A stretch of 64,000 nucleotides of DNA from Phocaeicola sp. (GTDB lineage: Bacteria; Bacteroidota; Bacteroidia; Bacteroidales; Bacteroidaceae): positions 23,353 to 87,352 of the forward strand of contig JALEQJ010000053.1 of the NCBI GenBank assembly GCA_022764505.1. Direction: 5' to 3'. Position numbers and translations under genes: made by a program. This document shows positions 53,071 through 63,326 of this stretch, one piece after another (the first letter of the stretch is position 1; each line of letters begins with the position of its first letter). The notes beneath the pieces are model-generated. The model made no database searches and was not told the origin of the DNA. It saw only the letters and a program-made list of their open reading frames with translations.

Positions 53071-53838
53071 TTATTTTTGGTTCTTGGTAATGATTTCTTG
53101 TGCCAATGCTAAGTGGTTCTTTGCTCCTGTAGAATCTGCATCGTAAAGAATAGCGGGAATACCGTGGCTGGGTGCTTCGCTCAACTTCACGTTACGCTGA
53201 ATTATAGTCTTGAAAACAAGTTCTTGGAAATGTCTTTTTACTTCATCGTAAATCTGATTAGCAAGGCGCAAACGAGAATCATACATAGTAAGTAAAAAGC
53301 CTTCTATGTCTAACTCTGTATTGAGTCTGCTCTTTATGATCTTGATCGTATTCAAAAGCTTACTGATACCTTCCAAAGCGAAATACTCACATTGCACCGG
53401 TATAATTACAGAGTCTGCTGCTGTAAGCGAATTGATCGTGATAAGTCCCAGAGAAGGAGAACAGTCTATCAATATAAAATCATAATCGTCTTTTATGGAG
53501 CTCAATGCTTTCTTCAGTACATTTTCTCGTTCCTCTACATGAAGCATTTCTATTTCTGCTCCTACCAAATTGATATGAGAAGGTATAATATCCAACCCGT
53601 CTATATCTGTAGTATAAACAGCCTCTTTTATATCATTTCCATTGATAAGGCATTCGTAAATAGAACAATCTACCTGTTTGAGGTCTACCCCCAAACCTGA
53701 AGAAGCATTGGCTTGTGGGTCTGCATCTATCACTAAGACTTTCTTTTCCAATGTAGCCAGTGAAGCAGCCAAATTTATAGTGGTAGTGGTCTTCCCCACT
53801 CCTCCTTTCTGATTTGCCAAAGCGATTATTTTACCCAT
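53071..53838 (-). CDS. parA: Chromosome partitioning ATPase ParA/Soj
   Basis: MGKIIALANQKGGVGKTTTTINLAASLATLEKKVLVIDADPQANASSGLG. Confidence 0.97.
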   Translation of the reverse strand: MGKIIALANQKGGVGKTTTTINLAASLATLEKKVLVIDADPQANASSGLGVDLKQVDCSIYECLINGNDIKEAVYTTDIDGLDIIPSHINLVGAEIEMLHVEERENVLKKALSSIKDDYDFILIDCSPSLGLITINSLTAADSVIIPVQCEYFALEGISKLLNTIKIIKSRLNTELDIEGFLLTMYDSRLRLANQIYDEVKRHFQELVFKTIIQRNVKLSEAPSHGIPAILYDADSTGAKNHLALAQEIITKNQK

Positions 53839-53950
53839 AAGTCTTCTTTCTTGTGAAACTGCGAAAGTAATAAAGAATCATTGATATTTCCTTACTTCTT
53901 ATTTATATTTTATATTGATTAAAAGAGAATGACAAGTACATCTTACCTGT

Positions 53951-55222
53951 TTATTCTTCTGTGTATCTCTCTATGGTTTGCTTACGATCCGGACCTACAG
54001 AAACGAACTTAATTGGTGTTTCCAACTCTTCTTCCAAGAAGTCCAAGTAAGCATTAAATTCTTCCGGAAATTCATTCTCATCGGTGAGTTTGGTAAGGTC
54101 TGTCTGCCAACCAGGAAGTTCTACATAAACAGGCTCTACTCCTTCTGTAACATCGTAAGGGAAGTAGTCTATTATTTCTCCATTTACCTTATAAGCTACA
54201 CAAGCCTTGATGGTATCAAAAGTATCCAAGACATCACTCTTCATAAGGATAAGTTGTGTTACACCATTGACCATAATAGCATATTTCAGAGCTACTAAAT
54301 CTACCCAGCCGCAACGTCTTTCTCTACCGGTTACCGCACCATATTCGTGTCCTATATCTCTGAGTTTCTTTCCGGTTTCATCAAACAGTTCTGTAGGAAA
54401 AGGCCCACTTCCTACACGTGTACAGTAGGCTTTCATAATACCATAAACATCTCCTATTTTATTGGGACTGATACCCAATCCTGTACAAGCACCTGCACAA
54501 ACCGTATTGGAAGAAGTTACGAAAGGATAAGAACCGAAATCTACGTCCAACATAGTGCCTTGTGCACCTTCGCAAAGCACCGTTTTTTCATTTTTAAGCA
54601 TACGGTTTATCTCGTGTTCGCTGTCCACCAAATTGAAAGTCTTAAGGTATTCCACAGCAGACAGCCATTCTTTTTCCGCTTCGGTTATGTCATATTCGTA
54701 CTGTAAACTTCTAAGAATAGCCTCGTGGCGTGCCTTGGCTGCTTGATATTTTTCTTCAAAGTGATGCAAGATATCTCCTACTCTCACACCGGTTCTGTTT
54801 ACTTTATCTGTATAAGTAGGTCCTATCCCTTTCCCTGTAGTACCTACTTTTCCACTTCCTTTGGCAGCTTCGTAGGCTGCGTCCAATGCCCTATGTGTAG
54901 GAAGTATAAGATGCGCTTTCTTGGATATGTACAATCGTTCTTTCAGTGGGTGTCCGGAAGCTTCCAAAGCTTCTGCTTCTGCCTTAAACAGAGCAGGATC
55001 CAGCACAACACCATTTCCTATGATGTTTATTTTGTCTCCTTGAAAGATTCCCGAAGGAATAGAACGAAGGACGTATTTTTCCCCTTCAAACTCCAATGTA
55101 TGTCCGGCATTAGGACCTCCTTGAAAACGTGCTATCACATCATAACGCGGAGTTAAAACGTCTACCACTTTTCCTTTTCCCTCGTCGCCCCATTGCAACC
55201 CTAATAGTACATCTACTTTCAT
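53951..55222 (-). CDS. purA: Adenylosuccinate synthetase
   Basis: MKVDVLLGLQWGDEGKGKVVDVLTPRYDVIARFQGGPNAGHT, GTTGKGIGPTYTDK, EGAQGTMLDVDFGSYPFVTSSN. Confidence 0.97.
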   Translation of the reverse strand: MKVDVLLGLQWGDEGKGKVVDVLTPRYDVIARFQGGPNAGHTLEFEGEKYVLRSIPSGIFQGDKINIIGNGVVLDPALFKAEAEALEASGHPLKERLYISKKAHLILPTHRALDAAYEAAKGSGKVGTTGKGIGPTYTDKVNRTGVRVGDILHHFEEKYQAAKARHEAILRSLQYEYDITEAEKEWLSAVEYLKTFNLVDSEHEINRMLKNEKTVLCEGAQGTMLDVDFGSYPFVTSSNTVCAGACTGLGISPNKIGDVYGIMKAYCTRVGSGPFPTELFDETGKKLRDIGHEYGAVTGRERRCGWVDLVALKYAIMVNGVTQLILMKSDVLDTFDTIKACVAYKVNGEIIDYFPYDVTEGVEPVYVELPGWQTDLTKLTDENEFPEEFNAYLDFLEEELETPIKFVSVGPDRKQTIERYTEE

Positions 55223-55701
55223 CTTTCTTTCATTTGTTGTTTTGTTTTTTTCTTTGTCAGCTTTCTTTTACAAGCACTACACATTCCATATATATATAAG
55301 GAATAATGAGAGGCTGTAAAATTTCTTACTTTGGCATTCGTGATGGCACGCTGTAAATAAGGGTCTTCAAATTCTGTTACCTTACCACAAGACGTGCATA
55401 TAGTATGATGATGTGTTTCATTATTGTAAGCACGTTCATACTGAGAAGTATTCCCGAACTGATGTTTCAGAACTAACCCCGCATTGATAAATAACATAAT
55501 AGAATTGTACAAGGTAGCTCTGCTTACTCTGAAACGTTTCCCTTCTGCCATACTTTTATACAGACTATCTATATCAAAATGTCCATCGGAAGAATAGATG
55601 GTGTCCAATATAGCATACCGCTCGGGCGTTTTTCTACGTCCGTGCTTCTGCAAGTAGTCTGTGAGTATATTACGCACATTCTCTCTTATTTCGTCTGTCA
55701 T
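55219..55701 (-). CDS. Fur family metalloregulator
   Basis: KTPERYAILDTIYSSDGHFDIDSLYKSM, RVSRATLYNSIMLF, HHHTICTSCGKVTEF...CSAC. 4-bp ATGA overlap with purA. Start placed at MTDEIREN. Confidence 0.92.
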   Translation of the reverse strand: MTDEIRENVRNILTDYLQKHGRRKTPERYAILDTIYSSDGHFDIDSLYKSMAEGKRFRVSRATLYNSIMLFINAGLVLKHQFGNTSQYERAYNNETHHHTICTSCGKVTEFEDPYLQRAITNAKVRNFTASHYSLYIYGMCSACKRKLTKKKTKQQMKER

Positions 55702-55849
55702 TTCTTTAATGGTTTGAGACTTCAAAGGTATTTCTTTTCCTCGAAAATAGCTAAAAAAGAAACTACTGTTTTGCACTTTCACTCGTGGAGGAAAAGAGGA
55801 TAAAGATAGTTTCTTACCTATGCAAAATACAGCCTGCCATCTCCTATTT

Positions 55850-55894
55850 AATAATGAAAGGCATACTCCTATTATGAGTATGCCTTTCATTATT
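55850..55894 (-). terminator. Terminator of DUF3332 gene
   Basis: Perfect 19-bp stem AATAATGAAAGGCATACTC-ctattat-GAGTATGCCTTTCATTATT. Confidence 0.75.
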
Positions 55895-55915
55895 GCTTAT
55901 CTTTGGCATCAGTGC

Positions 55916-56461
55916 TTATTGAACTCCGGCATCATAAAAACCTTTGCGCAAAGCCACTTTACCTATTTCATCGGCTGTTACAGTAAGAGGTTTTGCATTG
56001 GGACGATGCACAGTATAAGTTCCATTACCATTGCTACGGAAGAGAGGTACGAGTTTTTCTCCCTCACGAACGTTCCATGTTTGAGTTTCTTTTTCATACA
56101 CGAGCGAGAGTTCTTTTCCTTCTTCTCCTTTTCTACTGATAGTATAACCGTCTTCTCTTGTAGCAATGAGATAATCGTGTCCGTCTTTACCTTTTACTTC
56201 CTTTGTGCCTAGCTGTGCTGTAACCGGATTTTCTCCACTCCAAAATTCCACAGAGTTGAGAACCAAGATATCTGCCAAGTAAGCCACAGGATATACCGGT
56301 ATAATGTGGAAAGCCAAGAAAACTATTTCATTAGCAAACTTATTTCCTACACCAGCATTCCAGTTTCTTAAGTTATTCCAAAGCCCAAAAGAGCCTATAC
56401 AAGAAGAGAGGGTCAAGCCTCCTACGACCAAGGCCGCTACATACATTCTAATCTTTCTCAT
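55916..56461 (-). CDS. DUF3332 family lipoprotein
   Basis: MRKIRMYVAALVVGGLTLSSCIGSFGLWNNLRNWNAGVGNKFANEIVFLAFHIIPVYPVAYLADILVLNSVEFWSG. Confidence 0.88.
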   Translation of the reverse strand: MRKIRMYVAALVVGGLTLSSCIGSFGLWNNLRNWNAGVGNKFANEIVFLAFHIIPVYPVAYLADILVLNSVEFWSGENPVTAQLGTKEVKGKDGHDYLIATREDGYTISRKGEEGKELSLVYEKETQTWNVREGEKLVPLFRSNGNGTYTVHRPNAKPLTVTADEIGKVALRKGFYDAGVQ

Positions 56462-56610
56462 TTACTTGCTTTTTAATTTATTTCCATGAGCAAAGGTATA
56501 TATTCCATAAGTTCCTCTACTATCTTTTATCCCAAAACTGCACATAATCTTTACCGCAAAAGAGATTCCTTTTCTTAAAATACACTATTATAAAAGAGAA
56601 GTAACCCTCA

Positions 56611-56687
56611 CTATCTATAAACTTCCATTGAAGTCTATATAAATCATACTTTGGTTTACATAAACTTCCTCCGAAGTCTACATAAAC
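56611..56687. repeat. Intergenic GTTTAYATAAAC-type array, about 22-bp period (upstream of thrS)
   Basis: Units at 56611 (degenerate), 56633 (GTCTATATAAAT), 56654 (GTTTACATAAAC) and 56676 (GTCTACATAAAC); spacings 22/21/22. Confidence 0.8.
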
Positions 56688-57034
56688 CTAACTAAGGAAC
56701 AAAATAATAGTAATAAAGCCAACATCATTATGAAAAGCCTAAAAACACAAGTATTGCATAGCAGCAGTATGTACACCACTCCTTCATCTTATTTTTCAAG
56801 AGTTTATTCATAACAGGGCTCTCCTACAAACTTATGATCAAAACAAAGAGAGAAAGAAGAATAGGCAACAAGATAAATATCTATAAAATAGGTATTGAGT
56901 TGCCATAAATCTCCTCTACAAAACTACAATCTTACACCAAGACAAGTAGGTTTTTCTCACTAAGAGCCTCATTTCTTAACGTATGACTATACAAAAACGT
57001 GGTACTTATTGAATACTTCCCGAAAAAGTTTCTG

Positions 57035-57042
57035 TATTTTTG
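57035..57042 (+). promoter_or_regulatory. thrS -7 promoter element
   Basis: TATTTTTG, 33 bp before the ATG. Confidence 0.55.
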
Positions 57043-57074
57043 CACATTCAGAATAGCATATAAACAAATAAAAG

Positions 57075-59015
57075 ATGATAAAGATAACATTCCCAGATGG
57101 CTCTGTTCGTGAATATCATGAAGGAGTAACCGGCTTAGAAATAGCAGAAAGCATCAGTTCACGCTTAGCGCAAGATGTCTTAGCATGTAGTGTAAATGGA
57201 ACCACCTACGATTTAAGTCGCCCCATCACCACAGACGCAGAGTTTGTGCTTTACAAGTGGGAAGACAAAGAGGGTAAGCATGCTTTTTGGCATACCAGTG
57301 CCCACTTATTGGCAGAAGCACTTCAGGAGCTTTATCCGGGTATTCAGTTTGGTATCGGTCCTGCTATAGAAAATGGTTTTTATTATGATGTGGATCCGGG
57401 AGAAGCTATCATCAGAGAAAGCGACCTTCCTACCATAGAGAAGAAAATGATAGAATTGGCCACTCGCAAAGAAAATCTTGTACGCACTTCTATTTCCAAA
57501 GCAGAAGCTCTCAAGATGTTCGATGAGCGTGGAGAAACTTATAAGTGCGAGCTTATCTCAGAATTAGCAGACGGCACCATCACTACCTATACACAAGGTG
57601 CATTCACAGACCTTTGTCGTGGTCCTCACTTGATCAACACTGCTCCTATCAAGGCTATCAAACTGCTTTCCGTAGCAGGAGCTTACTGGCGTGGACAGGA
57701 AGATCGTAAGCAGATGACACGTATCTATGGTATCACATTCCCTAAGAAAAAATTATTGGACGAATACCTCGTACTGCTGGAAGAAGCCAAGAAACGCGAC
57801 CACAGAAAAATAGGAAAGGAAATGGACTTGTTTATGTTCTCGGACACTGTAGGAAAAGGTCTTCCTATGTGGTTACCCAAAGGAACAGCACTACGTCTCC
57901 GCCTACAAGAATTCTTGCGTCGCATTCAGGCTCGTCATGACTATCAAGAAGTAATGTGTCCGCCTATCGGTAACAAACAGCTTTACATCACTTCCGGACA
58001 CTATGCCAAATATGGTAAGGACGCATTCCAACCTATACATACACCTGAAGAAGGAGAAGAGTACTTCCTCAAACCTATGAACTGTCCTCACCACTGTATG
58101 ATCTACAAGAACACCCCACGTTCTTACAGAGATCTACCTTTACGTTTGGCAGAATTCGGTACTGTATGTCGCTATGAACAGAGTGGAGAGCTACACGGTC
58201 TTACTCGTGTACGTAGCTTCACACAAGACGATGCTCACATATTCTGTAGACCGGATCAAGTAAAAGAAGAGTTCGTGCGAGTGATGGACATTATCTCTAT
58301 CGTGTTTGAAGCGATGAATTTTGAAAATTTCGAAGCTCAAATCTCTCTCCGCGATAAGGTCAACAGAGAAAAATACATCGGTAGTGATGAAAACTGGGAC
58401 AAAGCAGAACAAGCCATCGTAGAAGCCTGTGAAGAAAAAGGTCTCAAAGCCGTAATAGAATATGGAGAAGCCGCTTTCTATGGTCCTAAGTTAGACTTCA
58501 TGGTGAAAGATGCACTCGGACGCCGTTGGCAATTGGGAACAATCCAAGTAGACTACAACTTGCCGGAAAGATTCAAGTTGGAGTATATGGGTTCCGACAA
58601 TCAGAAACACCAGCCTGTTATGATTCACCGTGCACCATTCGGGTCTATGGAACGCTTCGTAGCCGTGCTGATAGAACATACCGCAGGAAAATTCCCACTA
58701 TGGCTTACACCGGACCAAGTAGCCATCTTGCCTATCTCCGACAAATACAATGACTATGCACACGAAGTACGTATGCTCCTCCGCAAATACGATATTCGTG
58801 CCAACGTAGATGACAGAAACGAAAAGATCGGTCGCAAAATACGAGACAATGAAATGAATCGTATCCCTTATATGCTCATCGTAGGAGAAAAAGAAGCCGA
58901 AGAGAAGAAAGTTTCTGTCCGTAAACAAGGTTCAGGAGATCAAGGAACTATACCTGTAGAAGAGTTCGCAAAAAATATAGCAGAAGAAATAGATAATATG
59001 ATAAATAAGTGGTAA
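57075..59015 (+). CDS. thrS: Threonyl-tRNA synthetase
   Basis: TGS domain [103 protein letters not shown]. Confidence 0.97.
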   Translation: MIKITFPDGSVREYHEGVTGLEIAESISSRLAQDVLACSVNGTTYDLSRPITTDAEFVLYKWEDKEGKHAFWHTSAHLLAEALQELYPGIQFGIGPAIENGFYYDVDPGEAIIRESDLPTIEKKMIELATRKENLVRTSISKAEALKMFDERGETYKCELISELADGTITTYTQGAFTDLCRGPHLINTAPIKAIKLLSVAGAYWRGQEDRKQMTRIYGITFPKKKLLDEYLVLLEEAKKRDHRKIGKEMDLFMFSDTVGKGLPMWLPKGTALRLRLQEFLRRIQARHDYQEVMCPPIGNKQLYITSGHYAKYGKDAFQPIHTPEEGEEYFLKPMNCPHHCMIYKNTPRSYRDLPLRLAEFGTVCRYEQSGELHGLTRVRSFTQDDAHIFCRPDQVKEEFVRVMDIISIVFEAMNFENFEAQISLRDKVNREKYIGSDENWDKAEQAIVEACEEKGLKAVIEYGEAAFYGPKLDFMVKDALGRRWQLGTIQVDYNLPERFKLEYMGSDNQKHQPVMIHRAPFGSMERFVAVLIEHTAGKFPLWLTPDQVAILPISDKYNDYAHEVRMLLRKYDIRANVDDRNEKIGRKIRDNEMNRIPYMLIVGEKEAEEKKVSVRKQGSGDQGTIPVEEFAKNIAEEIDNMINKW

Positions 59016-59096
59016 GTTTGCACCCGATTTGGGTGTAAACCTATTCACTAAAAAGAAATTAGATAAAATAACAGACAAACAAGCGCAAAAAACTGG

Positions 59097-59690
59097 ATGA
59101 AAAACGAAAAATTAAAGGACCAACATCGCATCAACGAACAAATACGTTCTAAAGAAGTCCGCATAGTAGGAGATGATATGGAGTCTTCAGTCTACCCCAT
59201 AGCACAAGCCCTAAAAATGGCAGAAGAACGAGACGCAGACTTGGTCGAAATTTCCCCTAATGCCAATCCGCCTGTTTGTAGGATTATAGAATACTCTAAG
59301 TTTCTTTATCAGCTCAAGAAAAGACAAAAAGAGCAAAAGGCTAAACAGGTAAAAGTGAATGTCAAAGAAATACGCTTCGGACCTCAAACAGACGAGCATG
59401 ACTATAACTTCAAACTGAAACACGCAAAAGGCTTCCTTGAAGATGGAGACAAAGTAAAAGCTTACGTATTCTTCAAAGGACGCTCTATTCTCTTCAAAGA
59501 ACAAGGTGAAGTATTGTTGCTAAGATTTGCAAACGATTTGGAAGAAATAGCCAAAGTAGAACAAATGCCTATTTTGGAAGGAAAGAAAATGATCATCTTC
59601 CTTGCTCCCAAAAAGCCGGCATCTCCGAAGAAAGTGGTAGCACCATCTAAGCCTGCAAAAGAAAAGGAAGAAAAAAAACAAGCAGAATAA
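59097..59690 (+). CDS. infC: Translation initiation factor IF-3
   Basis: [68 protein letters not shown]. Confidence 0.96.
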   Translation: MKNEKLKDQHRINEQIRSKEVRIVGDDMESSVYPIAQALKMAEERDADLVEISPNANPPVCRIIEYSKFLYQLKKRQKEQKAKQVKVNVKEIRFGPQTDEHDYNFKLKHAKGFLEDGDKVKAYVFFKGRSILFKEQGEVLLLRFANDLEEIAKVEQMPILEGKKMIIFLAPKKPASPKKVVAPSKPAKEKEEKKQAE

Positions 59691-59756
59691 AACAACTACG
59701 CGCCAAGGTATAGTGCGTACTGTATATATAGTAATAATAATAAACAACAAACTAAG

Positions 59757-59954
59757 ATGCCAAAGATCAAAACTAACTCCGGTGCCAAAAAAAGATTCGC
59801 TCTTACCGGAACAGGTAAAATCAAAAGAAAGCACGCTTTTCACAGTCATATCTTGACTAAGAAAACAAAGAAGAGAAAAAGAAACCTTGTACACACAGGC
59901 TTGGTAGACACAAGCAATGTATCACAAGTAAAAGAACTTCTCTGCTTGAAGTAA
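59757..59954 (+). CDS. rpmI: 50S ribosomal protein L35
   Basis: [44 protein letters not shown]. Confidence 0.97.
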   Translation: MPKIKTNSGAKKRFALTGTGKIKRKHAFHSHILTKKTKKRKRNLVHTGLVDTSNVSQVKELLCLK

Positions 59955-60058
59955 TTCTAAGAGAAAGCGTAACATTATTACCAATTTTATAAACCGAATG
60001 ATTAGCCCTAAGACCGATTTAAACATCGGCGCTAACAGTCAAAAAGAAGAATAAAACT

Positions 60059-60403
60059 ATGCCAAGATCAGTAAATCATGTTGCTTCAAGAGCAAAAAGA
60101 AAGAAAATTTTAGGTTTAACCAGAGGATACTTCGGCGCACGTAAAAACGTGTGGACAGTAGCCAAAAACACTTGGGAAAAAGGTTTAACCTATGCTTACC
60201 GCGATCGTAAAAATAAGAAACGTAACTTCCGCGCACTTTGGATACAACGTATTAACGCTGCTGCACGTTTAGAAGGTCTTTCCTACTCTAAGCTTATGGG
60301 AGCATTACACAAAGCAGGTATTGAAATCAACAGAAAAGTACTTGCAGACCTCGCAGTAAACCACCCTGAAGCATTCAAAGCTATCGTAGCGAAAGTAAAA
60401 TAA
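60059..60403 (+). CDS. rplT: 50S ribosomal protein L20
   Basis: [83 protein letters not shown]. Confidence 0.97.
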   Translation: MPRSVNHVASRAKRKKILGLTRGYFGARKNVWTVAKNTWEKGLTYAYRDRKNKKRNFRALWIQRINAAARLEGLSYSKLMGALHKAGIEINRKVLADLAVNHPEAFKAIVAKVK

Positions 60404-60428
60404 CTTTCTACACGAACTTAACCATAAG

Positions 60429-60463
60429 AAAAGATGTATCTCTGTGGGAGATACATCTTTTTT
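60429..60463 (+). terminator. Terminator of thrS-infC-rpmI-rplT
   Basis: AAAAGATGTATCTCtgtggGAGATACATCTTTTTTT. Confidence 0.85.
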
Positions 60464-60564
60464 TGTTTACAGACTCCTCAAAAAGAAATAATCTATATTA
60501 CTTGCATTTACGAAAAAAAGCAGTTTAATTTGTTGTAGTATTAACATTAACACAAAACACAAGT

Positions 60565-60972
60565 ATGGCAAATAACGTAAAAGACATTGAAGGAGTAGGC
60601 GATGTATATGCAGAAAAACTAAATGCAGCAGGCATCAAAACCACAGCAGACTTATTGGAAAAAGGAAAAACAAAGAAAGGACGTATACAGATAGCAGAAG
60701 AAACTGGTATCAGTGAAAAGCTTATTTTGAAATGGGCTAATCACTCAGATTTATTCCGCATCAAAGGTATCGCAGGACAATTTGCTGAATTATTGGAAGC
60801 GGCTGGCGTAGACACTGTAAAAGAATTCCGTCATCGTGTTCCAGCTAACCTCCACGCAAAATTACTCACTACAAACGAAGCAAAAAACCTCTGCAATCGT
60901 GTGCCTTCTATCACAGAGTTAGAAAAGATGATAGCACAAGCTAAGGAATTAGAACCAATGATTACTTACTAA
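60565..60972 (+). CDS. DUF4332 (helix-hairpin-helix) protein
   Basis: VKDIEGVGDVYAEKLNAAGIKTTADLLEKGKTKKGRIQIAEETGISEKLILKWANHSDLFRIKGIAGQFAELLEAAGVDTVKE, tandem HhH motifs. Confidence 0.88.
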   Translation: MANNVKDIEGVGDVYAEKLNAAGIKTTADLLEKGKTKKGRIQIAEETGISEKLILKWANHSDLFRIKGIAGQFAELLEAAGVDTVKEFRHRVPANLHAKLLTTNEAKNLCNRVPSITELEKMIAQAKELEPMITY

Positions 60973-60984
60973 TCTTCCTAAAGC

Positions 60985-61029
60985 AAAAAAAGATGCGCTA
61001 CAAGTAAACATTTGTAGCGCATCTTTTTT
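60985..61029 (+). terminator. Terminator
   Basis: AAAAAAGATGCGCTACAAgtaaacaTTTGTAGCGCATCTTTTTT. Confidence 0.85.
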
Positions 61030-61196
61030 ATACCTATCTGCAAGTAAATGAGACAACAATCATTAAAAGCAGAACTGTAGCGTTAAAAGTAAAAAAAATA
61101 TCACTCTATGAGAACAATCAATACTTTTTACCTTTATATTCGCACATCAAAATTGTTAATTAACTAATTTATTTAACTTAATATACAGCGTAAATT

Positions 61197-62693
61197 ATGA
61201 AAAGAACAACCCAATTATTAGCAGGTGCATTGGCGATTGCTGTGGTAAGTTCTGCCGTAGCCGTAACTACCACTTACAGCCTCTTAAACAAAGGACAAGC
61301 GCACGCAAATGATTTTGAAAGCGAATTTCAAACTGCATCGGGTATGAGAACCAACCTTGCAGGCGGAACGGTCGCTCAACCTGTAGATTTAACTAATGCA
61401 GCAGAAAGTTCCCTCAATTCTGTGGTGCACATTATTTCTGTCCAACGTAGCAAAATTCAAACTATAGAATCACAACCGGATATTTTCGATTTCTTCTTTG
61501 GCAATGGTACAAACAGACAACAACAAATACGCACTCCAGAGCAAAAAGGATTTGGTTCCGGTGTCATCATTTCTACAGATGGCTACATCGTTACCAATAA
61601 TCACGTGATAGATGGTGCAGACGAGATTTTAGTAAAACTACAAGACAGCAGAGAGCTCAAGGGACGTGTCATTGGCGCAGACCCAACATCGGACTTAGCA
61701 CTTGTAAAGATAGAAGGAGATGATTTTCCTGCTATAATGATAGGCAACTCGGACGACTTAAAAGTAGGTGAATGGGTATTGGCTGTAGGAAACCCCTTCA
61801 ATTTAGGCTCTACCGTTACAGCTGGTGTAGTCAGTGCTAAAGCACGCAATATAGATGCCAATCAGGTAGAATCCTTTATACAGACAGATGCCGCTATCAA
61901 TCGTGGGAATAGTGGTGGCGCATTGGTAAATGTACGTGGAGAATTGGTAGGTATCAATGCAATGCTGGTATCCCCTACCGGTACTTATAGTGGTTATGGG
62001 TTTGCCATTCCTACCAGCATTATGACCAAGGTGGTAACAGACTTAAAGAAATATGGTACTGTACAACGTGCATTGCTCGGAATAACAGGAAGACCAATAG
62101 GTGTAGAAAGCTACCCTGATGAAATTCGCAAAGCACAAAAAGAATTGGGAACCAATGAAGGTATAGAGATATTGGAAATCACAGACAACAGCTCTGTAGA
62201 CGGAGTACTGAAAGTGAAAGACGTAATTCAAGAAGTAGCCGGTCAGCGAATCAAGACAATGGGTGATCTGCAAGGTATACTGGCTAAATATCGTCCCGGC
62301 GACAAAATAAACATTAAAGTCTGGAGAGATAAAGCCACAAAGAGCTTTACTATCACACTGAAAAATGCACAAGGTACTACCAAGGTTGTCAAAAATGCAG
62401 ATATGGAAATACTGGGTGCAGCTTTCAGACCTATTACAGACGAGACCAAACGAGAACTGAATCTGGGATATGGTATAGAAGTAACAGGAGTGGAAAAAGG
62501 CAAAATGAGCGATAGTGGCATCAGAAAAGGTTTTATTATCCTAAAAGCCAACGGAGAACAAATAAAGTCCGTAAAAGACTTAGAAACTGTAATGAAACAA
62601 GCATCGCAATCTCCGGAACAAGTACTATTCTTATCGGGTGTTTATCCTTCCGGAAAACGTGCTAACTATGCCGTAGACCTTTCTCAAGAATAA
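61197..62693 (+). CDS. Do/HtrA-family periplasmic serine protease with two PDZ domains
   Basis: GFGSGVIISTDGYIVTNNHVIDGADE (His), DLALVKI (Asp), NRGNSGGALVN (Ser); two C-terminal PDZ-like segments. Confidence 0.95.
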   Translation: MKRTTQLLAGALAIAVVSSAVAVTTTYSLLNKGQAHANDFESEFQTASGMRTNLAGGTVAQPVDLTNAAESSLNSVVHIISVQRSKIQTIESQPDIFDFFFGNGTNRQQQIRTPEQKGFGSGVIISTDGYIVTNNHVIDGADEILVKLQDSRELKGRVIGADPTSDLALVKIEGDDFPAIMIGNSDDLKVGEWVLAVGNPFNLGSTVTAGVVSAKARNIDANQVESFIQTDAAINRGNSGGALVNVRGELVGINAMLVSPTGTYSGYGFAIPTSIMTKVVTDLKKYGTVQRALLGITGRPIGVESYPDEIRKAQKELGTNEGIEILEITDNSSVDGVLKVKDVIQEVAGQRIKTMGDLQGILAKYRPGDKINIKVWRDKATKSFTITLKNAQGTTKVVKNADMEILGAAFRPITDETKRELNLGYGIEVTGVEKGKMSDSGIRKGFIILKANGEQIKSVKDLETVMKQASQSPEQVLFLSGVYPSGKRANYAVDLSQE

Positions 62694-62717
62694 GTACATA
62701 GAACCATATACAACAAC

Positions 62718-62760
62718 AAAAGCGTGGCAAGGAAAATGAAGCTCCTTTGCCACGCTTTTT
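62718..62760 (+). terminator. Terminator of htrA-like gene
   Basis: AAAAGCGTGGCAAGGAaaatgaagcTCCTTTGCCACGCTTTTTT. Confidence 0.85.
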
Positions 62761-62968
62761 TATGAAAAGACTCTCCTACATTCTTTCTCATTATACAGCC
62801 ACACTTCTACTTTACTCCAACTATACTTACATCACTATAAAACAAACTAACTTAAACCTAAGACCCGCTTCAAGCACTTTTCCGATTGCCACATAAAGGA
62901 TTTTCATAATGTAACAGTGAAAATCGTAAAAAAAACGTCCAATCTATTGCACGATAAAAACTATTCAC

Positions 62969-62976
62969 TACCTTTG
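62969..62976 (+). promoter_or_regulatory. tRNA-Leu -7 promoter element
   Basis: TACCTTTG about 27 bp upstream of the tRNA. Confidence 0.55.
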
Positions 62977-63002
62977 CATCGCAATTGAGAGAAATTGCAG
63001 TT

Positions 63003-63086
63003 GCCCAGATGGCGGAATCGGTAGACGCGCTGGTCTCAAACACCAGTGGAGTAACATCCATCCCGGTTCGACCCCGGGTCTGGGTA
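63003..63086 (+). tRNA. tRNA-Leu (CAA)
   Basis: GCCCAGATGGCGGAATCGGTAGACGCGCTGGTCTCAAACACCAGTGGAGTAACATCCATCCCGGTTCGACCCCGGGTCTGGGTA; class II variable arm; anticodon CAA. Confidence 0.95.
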
Positions 63087-63093
63087 CTAATAA

Positions 63094-63121
63094 ACCCTGA
63101 TAATCGGCTGATTATCAGGGT
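63094..63121 (+). terminator. Hairpin immediately downstream of tRNA-Leu
   Basis: ACCCTGATAATC-ggct-GATTATCAGGGT followed by a T-rich run. Confidence 0.6.
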
Positions 63122-63326
63122 CTTCTATTTCTGTAAGGCGTACTAAATGTATACTGAGCGACAAAAACAAGAATAGAGTGTACTTTTGTGGTTTTCATCC
63201 TTTCATCTTTATGATTTCTTAACTCTTATGCATTCTTTGCTGTCTTATTATTGCTGATGTTTTCTCGGAAAATGCAATTTCCACCTTATATTTGTATCTG
63301 AGAACAAATTTATATAAGGTACAGTT

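Noticed and set aside
52172-53838. Possible parS site near parAB
   Set aside because: I found no TGTTNCACGTGNAACA-like palindrome near the genes or among CACGTG-containing sequences noticed in the window.
56730-56813. Short ORF MKSLKTQVLHSSSMYTTPSSYFSRVYS upstream of thrS as a possible leader peptide
   Set aside because: Only two Thr codons, no adjacent terminator/antiterminator seen, 260 bp from thrS; indistinguishable from chance.
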